Source: Clostridia bacterium (GTDB lineage: Bacteria > Bacillota > Clostridia > Oscillospirales > Acutalibacteraceae). From it: a stretch of DNA of 64,000 nt. The notes under the pieces were generated by a model. It saw only the letters and a program-made list of their open reading frames with translations, was not told the origin of the DNA and made no database searches. Within the stretch, counting starts at the first letter, position 1. The number at the start of each line of letters is the position of its first letter. Location of the stretch: contig JAFODS010000004.1 of the NCBI GenBank assembly GCA_017380575.1, positions 1 through 64,000 of the forward strand, read 5' to 3'. Shown piece by piece: positions 31,796 to 39,662 of this stretch. Both the position numbers and the translations under genes were made by a program.

Positions 31796-31842
31796 CAGGA
31801 TTTTTCCGAGTTTACCAAAATTTCTGCGGAGAAAGGACAACA

Positions 31843-34245
31843 TTATCTTACAACGATGTTAACAAGTCTGCCCTTAACGTAAAGCTCCTTAACAATCTGC
31901 TTGCCTTCGATTGAATCTACAAGCTCTTTCTTTGCAAGAGCAATTGCATCTGCAGCTTCAATTTCAGCAGGAATCATAAGCTTTGCGCGAACCTTACCGT
32001 TAATCTGAGCAACGATTTCAATTTCGTCATCAACACACTTTGCTTCGTCGAAATCTACCCAGTTGCCGTTAGCAAGCATACCGCCGAAGCCCTGCTGAGC
32101 CCAGATTTCTTCAGTTACGTGAGGAGCAAACGGATTAAGGAGAGTTACAAAAGTCTTAAGCTCTGCCTTGTTGATTGCACCCTTGTCGTAAATTGTGTTA
32201 AGAAGTGTCATCAAAGCAGCGATTGCTGTGTTGAACTTCATATTTTCGATATCTTCAGTAACCTTCTTGATTGTCTTATGGAAAGCTGTTTCAAGTTCCT
32301 TTGAGTATGCATCGCCGTCAACAAGGATATCCTGAAGTCCCCATGTTCTGTCGATAAATCTCTTACATCCCTTAACAGATGAAGCAGACCACGGAGCAGC
32401 CTTTTCATAGTCACCCATAAAGAGAACGTATGCACGAAGAACGTCTGCACCGAATTCATCAACAACCTCGTTCGGGTCAACAACGTTACCCTTTGACTTA
32501 CTCATCTTGTCGCCGTCAGGTCCGAGAATAAGACCCTGAGCGGTTCTCTTTGCATAAGGCTCATCGTTCGGAACAACGCCGAGGTCGTAGAGGAACTTAT
32601 GCCAGAAACGAGAGTAAATCATATGACGTGTAACGTGCTCCATACCGCCGTTGTACCAGTCAACCTGACCCCAATACTTAAGCTTTTCGCTGTCTGCGAG
32701 AGCTTCGTTGTTGTTCGGGTCGATATAACGGAGGAAGTACCATGATGAACCTGCCCACTGAGGCATTGTATCTGTTTCACGCTTTGCATCAGCACCGCAC
32801 TTCGGGCACTTGCAGTTAACGTATGAATCAATCTTTGCGAGCGGGCTTTCACCGTCCTGACCGGGTTCAAAGTTTTCAACCTGAGGAAGCTTAAGCGGAA
32901 GCTCTTCGTAAGGAACAGCAACCATACCGCACTTTTCGCAGTGAACGATAGGAATCGGCTCGCCCCAGTAACGCTGTCTGTTAAAAGCCCAGTCCTTCAT
33001 CTTGTACTGAACGCCCTTTTCACCGATGCCGTTCTTCTGGAGATATTCAGCCATTGTGTCGATAGCTTCACGCTTTGAAGTGATGCCGTTAAGGAACTCT
33101 GAGTTAACGAGCTCACCCTCACCTGCATATGCTGCTTCTTCAATGTTACCGCCCTTGATAACCTCAATGATATCAATTCCGAACTTCTTTGCAAAGTCGT
33201 AGTCACGGTCGTCGTGTGCAGGAACAGCCATAATAGCACCTGTACCGTAACCCATCATAACATAGTCAGATATGTAAATCGGAATTTCCTTACCGTTTAC
33301 GGGGTTGATTGCAGAGATACCGCTGATGCATACACCTGTCTTATCCTTAACGAGCTGAGTTCTTTCAAACTCTGTCTTCTTTGCACATTCTTTTCTGTAT
33401 GCTTCGATGTCTGACATATTTGCGATACGGTCAGCATACTTGTCAATCATCGGATGCTCGGGAGCCATAACCATAAATGTTACACCGAAGAGAGTATCCG
33501 GACGTGTTGTATAAACCTTGAGCTTTTCGTCGTCTGAGCCCTTTACTTCAAAGTCAACAAAAGCACCTGTTGACTTACCGATCCAGTTCTGCTGCTGAAG
33601 CTTTACGTTGGGAAGGTAGTCAACCTTTTCAAGGCCTTCCAGGAGCTTGTCAGCATACTCTGTGATGCGAAGGTACCAAACGTCCTTTGACTTCTGCACG
33701 ATGTCTGAATGACAGATGTCGCACTTACCGCCCTGAGAGTCCTCATTTGAAAGAACAACCTTACATGACGGACAGTAGTTAACAAGAGTCTTATCTCTGA
33801 AAGCAAGACCGTTTTCAAACATCTTGAGGAAAATCCACTGTGTCCACTTGTAGTAATCTTCCTGAGTAGTATCAACAACTCTGTTCCAGTCGAAAGAGAA
33901 ACCAACTCTCTTAAGCTGGCTTGAGAATTTTTCGATGTTCATATCCGTAACCTTACGGGGATGAATGCCTGTTTTGATAGCATAGTTTTCAGTCGGAAGA
34001 CCGTAAGCATCAAAACCAATCGGGAACAATACGTTGTAACCCTGCATTCTTCTTTTTCTTGACACAACTTCAAGGCCCGAGTAAGCCTTGATGTGACCAA
34101 CGTGCATACCTGCACCGCTGGGATACGGGAATTCAACGAGGGCATAGAACTTCGGCTTATCCGAAAAATCTACCGCATTGAAGACACCCTCTGCCTCCCA
34201 TTTATCCTGCCATTTTTTCTCTGTTGATTTAAAATCATAACCCAT
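31843..34245 (-). CDS. leuS: Leucyl-tRNA synthetase
   Basis: 800 residues, the usual bacterial LeuRS length. The HIGH-type motif is PYPSGAGMHVGHIKAYSGLE near residue 42; the zinc-binding cysteines (CPSCKVVLSNEDSQGGKCDIC) lie near 158; the CP1 editing domain follows (about 220-410); the KMSKS motif is GDKMSKSKGNVVDP near 575; a C-terminal anticodon-binding domain closes the protein. It attaches leucine to tRNA-Leu. Unlike ileS at 45947, no T-box leader is visible in the 144 bases upstream, which contain a single hairpin module (34341-34368). Confidence 0.97.
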   Translation of the reverse strand: MGYDFKSTEKKWQDKWEAEGVFNAVDFSDKPKFYALVEFPYPSGAGMHVGHIKAYSGLEVVSRKRRMQGYNVLFPIGFDAYGLPTENYAIKTGIHPRKVTDMNIEKFSSQLKRVGFSFDWNRVVDTTQEDYYKWTQWIFLKMFENGLAFRDKTLVNYCPSCKVVLSNEDSQGGKCDICHSDIVQKSKDVWYLRITEYADKLLEGLEKVDYLPNVKLQQQNWIGKSTGAFVDFEVKGSDDEKLKVYTTRPDTLFGVTFMVMAPEHPMIDKYADRIANMSDIEAYRKECAKKTEFERTQLVKDKTGVCISGISAINPVNGKEIPIYISDYVMMGYGTGAIMAVPAHDDRDYDFAKKFGIDIIEVIKGGNIEEAAYAGEGELVNSEFLNGITSKREAIDTMAEYLQKNGIGEKGVQYKMKDWAFNRQRYWGEPIPIVHCEKCGMVAVPYEELPLKLPQVENFEPGQDGESPLAKIDSYVNCKCPKCGADAKRETDTMPQWAGSSWYFLRYIDPNNNEALADSEKLKYWGQVDWYNGGMEHVTRHMIYSRFWHKFLYDLGVVPNDEPYAKRTAQGLILGPDGDKMSKSKGNVVDPNEVVDEFGADVLRAYVLFMGDYEKAAPWSASSVKGCKRFIDRTWGLQDILVDGDAYSKELETAFHKTIKKVTEDIENMKFNTAIAALMTLLNTIYDKGAINKAELKTFVTLLNPFAPHVTEEIWAQQGFGGMLANGNWVDFDEAKCVDDEIEIVAQINGKVRAKLMIPAEIEAADAIALAKKELVDSIEGKQIVKELYVKGRLVNIVVR

Positions 34246-34340
34246 TTCAATATTCCTCCGAGTTAAATCATCTCAGTTTGTTCGCCCTGTGAGATTTTCA
34301 ATTTATTGCTCGTAGAGTGACTGCTGACGTCCGCTATTTT

Positions 34341-34368
34341 ACGGGACGTCGAGGACGTCGTCCCCTAC
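34341..34368. repeat. Single hairpin module, copy B
   Basis: ACGGGACGTCGAGGACGTCG and the following TCCCCTAC match the fourth module of the arrays at 14158 and 49169. It lies in the leuS-rsfS gap. Confidence 0.75.
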
Positions 34369-34389
34369 GTAATATTTCAAATTTATAGC

Positions 34390-34746
34390 TTAGTCCGGTG
34401 TCACGATGTCGGAAATATCAACCTTTGCGGCATCGCCCCAGAGTCTTTCGAGGTTGTAATACTCTCTTGACTGCGGGTCAAAGACGTGAACGAGAACACA
34501 ACCGTAATCAAGAAGAATCCAACCCGTTGCTCTGCCTTCAATATGGTCAGGCTCAACACCGAGCTTAGTCATTTCTTCTTCAACCTCATCGGCAAGAGCA
34601 CGTACGTGTGTGTTTGAAGTACCGTTTGCGATAATGAAATAATCAGAAACGATAGTCAGCTCCTGTGTCTGAATAAGGTCGATATCCATCGCCTTTTTAT
34701 TGTCGAGAATTTTAACTATATTTTTTGCTGTTTCAAGTGATGTCAT
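34390..34746 (-). CDS. rsfS: Ribosomal silencing factor RsfS
   Basis: 118 residues of the RsfS/YbeB family: IVKILDNKKAMDIDLIQTQE, VSDYFIIANGTSNTHVRALADE, GWILLDYGCVLVHVFDPQSREYYNLERLWGD. It binds uL14 on the large subunit and blocks subunit joining in starvation. Its start overlaps the stop of yqeK by 4 bases; the order nadD-yqeK-rsfS is the common Firmicutes arrangement. Confidence 0.95.
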   Translation of the reverse strand: MTSLETAKNIVKILDNKKAMDIDLIQTQELTIVSDYFIIANGTSNTHVRALADEVEEEMTKLGVEPDHIEGRATGWILLDYGCVLVHVFDPQSREYYNLERLWGDAAKVDISDIVTPD

Positions 34747-35333
34747 ATTCTGTTTCCTCCTTGCTTTTTTATCACCATTTCGTTGTAAAGATCAAGGCTG
34801 TCGGGATGAACAACACTTCCTCGTTTTACAAGGTCAGGTATACCGAACTCGAGCGCATAAAGCACAGCTTCATCCATTGACTCGTCGCAAAGCTTACGCA
34901 TTACGTCAACGTCTTTGTAATTACGTTCGGCTGATATGTAGTCCGCAAGATAAACTATTTTTTCAAGCAAAGACATTCCTGCTCTGCCTGTTGTGTGGTA
35001 CCTGACAGCTTTGTAAATTTCCCTATCGTCGATACCCATAACATTTTTGACATATGCAGCTCCTGCAATAGCGTGCCAGAGTTTTTTGTTCGCACACTCT
35101 TCGGGCAGAAGCTCAATTCCTGCCTCAGTCATAACCCCCAGCTGCTCCTCGGGTGAGGAATTTTTCATAACGTCGTGAAGAAGCCCTGCAGTGTACGCTT
35201 TGTCCGCATCGCCGTCATATTTTTCGGCAAGATAGCGTGCACTTTCCGCAACATTAAGGCTGTGTTGAAAGCGCCTTAACTCCAGCTTCGACCTTATGAG
35301 CTCAATGATTTTTTCATCAGTCCAGCCGTTCAA
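34743..35333 (-). CDS. yqeK: HD-domain Ap4A hydrolase YqeK-like
   Basis: 196 residues. HD motif residues: RRFQHSLNVAESARYLAEKY near 22, GLLHDVMKNS near 48, HAIAGAAYVKNVMG near 82 and KIVYLADYISAERN near 122. YqeK hydrolyses diadenosine tetraphosphate symmetrically using a metal pair. It overlaps nadD upstream and rsfS downstream by 4 bases each, so it is strictly operonic. Confidence 0.93.
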   Translation of the reverse strand: MNGWTDEKIIELIRSKLELRRFQHSLNVAESARYLAEKYDGDADKAYTAGLLHDVMKNSSPEEQLGVMTEAGIELLPEECANKKLWHAIAGAAYVKNVMGIDDREIYKAVRYHTTGRAGMSLLEKIVYLADYISAERNYKDVDVMRKLCDESMDEAVLYALEFGIPDLVKRGSVVHPDSLDLYNEMVIKKQGGNRI

Positions 35334-35935
35334 AGGTATAACTCCTTTTCTTTTATGTATTTCAGCACCTCTGCATCAAGAAGACCCTCAACGATTTCAC
35401 CGTCACGGACGGCATTACGTATCTGTGTTGAGCTGAGCTCAATCGGGTCAAAATCGCAGGTGATGAATCTTTCTTTACTGTCAGGAAAATGTTTTTCAAC
35501 ATATTCCCTGAGTTCTTCTTCATTGATTTCATCGTTTCTTGTGACGGCACAAATTTTCACGTGAGATAAAATCACGTCAGGATTACGCCACGAATGAAAC
35601 GAAAAAAGCATATCCGAGCCAAGAAGAAAAATCAGCTCGGCATCAGGATAAATCCCGTGAAGGAGAGTTACCGTTTCGTAAGTGTAACTCTTTCCTCCAC
35701 GAGCAATTTCCATATCGCTTACTTCAACATCCGTATCATTTCCGAAAAGGATTTTTACCATATTCAGCCTGTCTTCGGCTGAAGCGGAATTTATCTTTCC
35801 TTTGTGCGGAGGTGTTGAAGTCGGTATAACAAGAAGCTTGTCGAGCGAAAGCCTGACCTTCAGCTCGTCGGCATATTTCTTATGACCTGCGTGAGGCGGG
35901 TCAAATGTGCCACCGAAAATTCCGATTCTCATCAT
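35330..35935 (-). CDS. nadD: Nicotinate-nucleotide adenylyltransferase
   Basis: 201 residues. GIFGGTFDPPHAGH is the nucleotidyltransferase HXGH site; SSTQIRNAVRDG near 170 is the ISSTxIR motif. It forms deamido-NAD from nicotinate mononucleotide and ATP. Its ATG sits in an ATGA overlap with the stop of the ABC permease gene, so it is probably expressed from the transporter promoter as well. Confidence 0.95.
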   Translation of the reverse strand: MMRIGIFGGTFDPPHAGHKKYADELKVRLSLDKLLVIPTSTPPHKGKINSASAEDRLNMVKILFGNDTDVEVSDMEIARGGKSYTYETVTLLHGIYPDAELIFLLGSDMLFSFHSWRNPDVILSHVKICAVTRNDEINEEELREYVEKHFPDSKERFITCDFDPIELSSTQIRNAVRDGEIVEGLLDAEVLKYIKEKELYL

Positions 35936-36759
35936 CCTATATTAATCTTCTTCTTCATAAGATAGTGTGTTATAAAGAAGAATCCGACGCTGACAATAAT
36001 CAGGAACAACGGCACAGCAAGGTCAACATGTGCAACTGCAAGCTTTGCACTGTCACCTACCGCGAAAGCAATCTTCTCTGTAGAGAAATTATAATTGAAG
36101 CCAAAGAACGGCTCTTTACCGATAACTTCAGAAAGCTTAACTACAACAAAGCCGATTACTGCCATAAACAGCATTGCATAAAGCGAATGATGCTTCTGGA
36201 ACGGTCTTGTGTTTGAAATTGTAATTGCAAGGAAAGCAACCATTGTGAATGCAACAACAAGGAAGAAAAATTCAATAATTGCTGCAATAACCGAAACAAT
36301 AATAACCGAAAGGCTGAGACCGTCTTCTGTCATTGCAAGAATTGAGTCAACAAGGCCAAGTGTTGTTTCGCCTATTGCTTCACCTGCTGACCACAAAGCA
36401 ATTCTTGCTGCAATCATAAAGCAACCGAAAGCTGCAAGGTACCAGAAGATTGAAACGATTGTTTTTGAAAGTAAAACTGAAGAGCTTTTAACAGGAAGCG
36501 TGAACGTAAGATAACCCTGATCTCCGTAAAGAGTCTTCTGGAAATTTGACATTACAACAACTGCTGTAAGAATGAAGTTTACGAAAGCGATGAGGCAAAG
36601 TGCAATATAACTGAGCATTTCACCGACTGAATCAAGCTCGTTTCCGCTGAAATGAACGGAACCGACGAGGTAAACTGCAACGATGGCAAAAACAGCATAA
36701 ACAACAGCCATAAATCTTCCTGTTGCAAAGAAGTCATGTTTCAAAAGCTTACCAAACAT
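35932..36759 (-). CDS. ABC transporter permease subunit
   Basis: 275 residues, with about six membrane spans and no recognisable solute-specific motif. The layout (an N-terminal span after MFGKLLKHDFFATGRFM, then paired spans) resembles ABC-2-type export permeases. It pairs with the ATPase just in front, whose stop overlaps its start by 11 bases, and overlaps nadD by 4 bases. The exported substrate is unknown. Confidence 0.85.
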   Translation of the reverse strand: MFGKLLKHDFFATGRFMAVVYAVFAIVAVYLVGSVHFSGNELDSVGEMLSYIALCLIAFVNFILTAVVVMSNFQKTLYGDQGYLTFTLPVKSSSVLLSKTIVSIFWYLAAFGCFMIAARIALWSAGEAIGETTLGLVDSILAMTEDGLSLSVIIVSVIAAIIEFFFLVVAFTMVAFLAITISNTRPFQKHHSLYAMLFMAVIGFVVVKLSEVIGKEPFFGFNYNFSTEKIAFAVGDSAKLAVAHVDLAVPLFLIIVSVGFFFITHYLMKKKINIG

Positions 36760-37453
36760 TGCTGAACACCTCCCTGAACAGATTTTCTACAGTATTACCG
36801 TTTTCTCTGATTTTTTCAACATCAGTATTGACGGCAAGCATACCGCCCTTGACCATAAGCACACGGTCAAGAATTCTTTCAATATCATAAATAAGATGAG
36901 TTGAAAGGAGGATTGTTGAGTTTTCGGCGTGGTTTTTAAGGATTGTTTCAAGAATGAAATCTCTTGCAACAACGTCAACACCGCCAAGAGGCTCGTCGAG
37001 GATGTAAAGGTCTGCCTTACGGCACATAACAAGGATAAGATGGAGCTTTTCCTGCTGACCTTTCGACATTGTCTTGAGCTTCTGCTTCATATCAAGCTCA
37101 AATGTCTGAGCCATTGCGATTGCCTTTTCTTTGTCGAAATTGCTGTAGAAATCGGCAATGTAATTGATTGCCTGCTTCGGTGTCATCCACGGCGGAAGAT
37201 AGTTCTTTTCCGGAAGGTATGCAACAACCTTTTTGGACTCAACACCGGGATTCTGACCGTTAACGAGAATTTCGCCCTCGTAATCGTTAATAAGACCGAC
37301 AATCGACTTAATCATTGACGACTTACCGCAGCCGTTCGGTCCGAGAAGACCGACAATCTGTCCCTGCGGAATATCAAATGAAATTCCTTTAAGAACCTCG
37401 TGAGAGCCGTAGCTCTTTCTGAGGTTTCTTATTTGCAATAAGGCATTTGCCAT
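36749..37453 (-). CDS. ABC transporter ATP-binding protein
   Basis: 234 residues from ATG at 37453, 8 bases after GGAGG; a TTG-started 5-residue extension is rejected. Walker A GLLGPNGCGKSSMIKSIVGL near 32, signature MSKGQQEKLHLIL near 127, Walker B ADLYILDEPLGGVD near 147 and a switch His in LLSTHLIYD near 185. It is the COG1131 (CcmA/YtrB-like) type, which pairs with ABC-2 permeases. It begins 15 bases after the MFS gene stop. Confidence 0.95.
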   Translation of the reverse strand: MANALLQIRNLRKSYGSHEVLKGISFDIPQGQIVGLLGPNGCGKSSMIKSIVGLINDYEGEILVNGQNPGVESKKVVAYLPEKNYLPPWMTPKQAINYIADFYSNFDKEKAIAMAQTFELDMKQKLKTMSKGQQEKLHLILVMCRKADLYILDEPLGGVDVVARDFILETILKNHAENSTILLSTHLIYDIERILDRVLMVKGGMLAVNTDVEKIRENGNTVENLFREVFSNVW

Positions 37454-37468
37454 TATTTTTTCCTCCAA

Positions 37469-39343
37469 TTAATCTTCTGACATTCTTGCTTCTTTAATCA
37501 TTTCATCCGTTATTTTTGATTCACCGTGTTTAACAAACAACAGGAAGAAGATTGCAAATGCAAACATAATCGGGCTGTAATAGAACAGCGACATATAAGT
37601 TCCTGCAAACATTCTGATGAAACCGTAAACAATCGGAGCTGCGATCTGTGCTGAGAATGTAGCTGTGTAATAGTAACCTGTGAATGTTCCGACCTTTGCA
37701 ACACCGCCGATATCAAGAACAAGCGGAAGTGTATTAACGGTGATGAACATATTAGCAGCACCGCCAAGGATAAGAACAGGATAAATAAGAACGCGGAGAA
37801 TCTTTGTGATGCCTGCAACTGATTCTGAAATAGCTGCAAGTGCTTCACCGAAGTCTGCATTTTCAACTGCAAGAACGTTTTCAGCAACACCTACAACAGC
37901 ACTTTCTGTTGCTTCGCCTGCATTTTCTGCAAAGTACTTGTCAAATTCTGCATAATACTCTGCACCTTCAACAGCCTTGCCCTGCTTATATTCAATATAA
38001 GTATCCATTGTGATAACTTCGTTTTCAGCAACTTCTCTGCCTGCTTCTTTTGCAGCGTCACTTACTTTAGAGTTATAGTTATTAACCTGGTCATTAACTG
38101 CGATGTATGCGTTGTTAACCTCAACATAGTTCTTGATTGAAAGGTCCTTACCGCCGAGCATTACAAGGAACACTGCGAAGAACACAATGAACGCTGCAAG
38201 GAAAACAGAGATACCGCCAAGGATAGTCTTTTTTCTGCCGAACTTTTTGCCGAGCTTACCTGCAGGAAGAGCTGCAACACCTGAGCAAACTGCGAAGATA
38301 AGCATAATGAATGTTGCTTCGGAAGTGATCATATGAAGGATTTCCTGAGCAAACAATGAGAAGAATGTTGTAATAGCATTTGTACCGCAGAAGAGGAAGA
38401 AAAGACAACCGAGCATAAAGATAAGGCTCTTTCTTTCTGCACCTGTAAGCTTTTCAGCCTTGAGTGCAGCCTTGTGAGCTTTTGCAGCTTCTTTTTCTGC
38501 CTTTCTCTTTGCCTTTGCATCTGCGTACTCGTTCATTTCGCCCTTAAGCTTGATGCTTGTGTCCTCTTCCTTAACGAAGAAGAGAAGAACGAGCATACCG
38601 ACAATCATAACGATTGAACCGATGAAGAATACATACGGGAACGAAAGAGTTTCATTTGCTTTGATCTGAGCCTTTGAATAGCCTGCGATAAGTGTGCAGA
38701 GTGCAATACCGATTGTACCTGCAACCATACCGACAGCTGAACCGATACCACCCATAAGGTTGATAACAGCGTTACCTTCAGAACGGAGGTGCGGCGGTGT
38801 AAGGTCGGGCATAAGTGCAACAACAGGTGCACGCCACAAGGACATCGAGAAAACAAAAAGAATAACGACTGTCATTGTTGCAGCAATTCTTGTTCCGTCA
38901 CCGGGTACGTTGAGTGCAACAATAGGAATAAGTGTAAAGAGAAGTGCCGAAATCGGAGCACAGGAAACGATAAACGGACGGCGCTTACCGAGTTTTGAGT
39001 GACAGTTGTCAGAAAGCTTACCGAAGGTCGGCTGGAAGATAACACCGAAGATGTTATCAAAAGTCATAATTATACCGATGAACAAAGGAACAAGCGTAAA
39101 GCCTCCGTTGAGAGCAACTGTGCTTTCGCCCTGAGCCTCTGCGAATTTGCCGAGCCAAGGAATTGCATTGCCGAGTGCTTCACTCCATTTAGCAATCAAT
39201 GAGCTTTCAGAAAGAATCTTGTTAAGAATCTTTGTGATGTACGGGTCATAAATTGCCCATGCAATTGACGTCGCAAGGAATCCGAAACCGGTAAGTATGG
39301 TTTTCGGATAATTAAGCTTAGTCTTTGTGTCTTTTTCAGCCAT
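37469..39343 (-). CDS. MFS sugar transporter with a large extra loop domain
   Basis: 624 residues from ATG at 39343, preceded by AAAGGGA; the longer frame (to 39385) covers the control region. Twelve or so membrane spans of the GPH/SUT-like MFS type; the motif GKLSDNCHSKLGKRRPFIVS near 107 is the sugar-symporter signature. A long Lys/Ala-rich cytoplasmic loop is seen near residues 270-300 (AKRKAEKEAAKAHKAALKAE). An acidic, soluble insertion of about 110 residues, near 405-515 (from KDLSIKNYVEVNN to the next span), lies in what should be an external loop. It is unusually long for the family. Transport of a disaccharide with cations is inferred. Confidence 0.85.
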   Translation of the reverse strand: MAEKDTKTKLNYPKTILTGFGFLATSIAWAIYDPYITKILNKILSESSLIAKWSEALGNAIPWLGKFAEAQGESTVALNGGFTLVPLFIGIIMTFDNIFGVIFQPTFGKLSDNCHSKLGKRRPFIVSCAPISALLFTLIPIVALNVPGDGTRIAATMTVVILFVFSMSLWRAPVVALMPDLTPPHLRSEGNAVINLMGGIGSAVGMVAGTIGIALCTLIAGYSKAQIKANETLSFPYVFFIGSIVMIVGMLVLLFFVKEEDTSIKLKGEMNEYADAKAKRKAEKEAAKAHKAALKAEKLTGAERKSLIFMLGCLFFLFCGTNAITTFFSLFAQEILHMITSEATFIMLIFAVCSGVAALPAGKLGKKFGRKKTILGGISVFLAAFIVFFAVFLVMLGGKDLSIKNYVEVNNAYIAVNDQVNNYNSKVSDAAKEAGREVAENEVITMDTYIEYKQGKAVEGAEYYAEFDKYFAENAGEATESAVVGVAENVLAVENADFGEALAAISESVAGITKILRVLIYPVLILGGAANMFITVNTLPLVLDIGGVAKVGTFTGYYYTATFSAQIAAPIVYGFIRMFAGTYMSLFYYSPIMFAFAIFFLLFVKHGESKITDEMIKEARMSED

Positions 39344-39402
39344 AAAAACATCCCTTTCAAAACTATTTACAATTAGCGTTTTCAACTTCGTTAAACAGAT
39401 TT

Positions 39403-39420
39403 ATGTTCAAAAAAGAACAT
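39403..39420. promoter_or_regulatory. Perfect palindrome, candidate operator of the MFS gene
   Basis: ATGTTCAAAAAAGAACAT is a perfect 18-bp palindrome about 30 bases downstream of the -10 box and about 60 bases before the start codon. Confidence 0.6.
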
Positions 39421-39448
39421 AACCCCATTTAATCGTATAGTTACAGTT

Positions 39449-39477
39449 ATTATATCACTTTAATGAAGGTTTGCAAA
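39449..39477 (-). promoter_or_regulatory. Promoter of the MFS/ABC/nadD operon
   Basis: On the minus strand: TTTGCA (39477-39472), 17-bp spacer, TATAAT (39454-39449). The 319 bases 39344-39662 hold only this control region and the terminators of the next gene. Confidence 0.75.
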
Positions 39478-39587
39478 GCTTTTTAAGGTTATTTTTGCCA
39501 AAAAGTTAAAAATATTTCAAAAAACAGGTTACCGATATAATTGCATTTCTTTTTTAACAGGATATAAAACAAATGTAAACAAAAAAA

Positions 39588-39644
39588 GAACGCTCTAAGC
39601 GTTCTCAGAAAAAAGAAAAAGCCGTCAGGGTTTCCCCCGACGGC
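39588..39644 (-). terminator. Tandem terminators after the acidic secreted protein
   Basis: GCCGTCaGGG..CCCcCGACGGC (39621-39644) followed by TTTTTCTTTTTT on the minus strand, then GAACGCT-cta-AGCGTTC (39588-39604) with another T-run. Confidence 0.8.
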
Positions 39645-39662
39645 CGAAAAATTCAGTTTACA

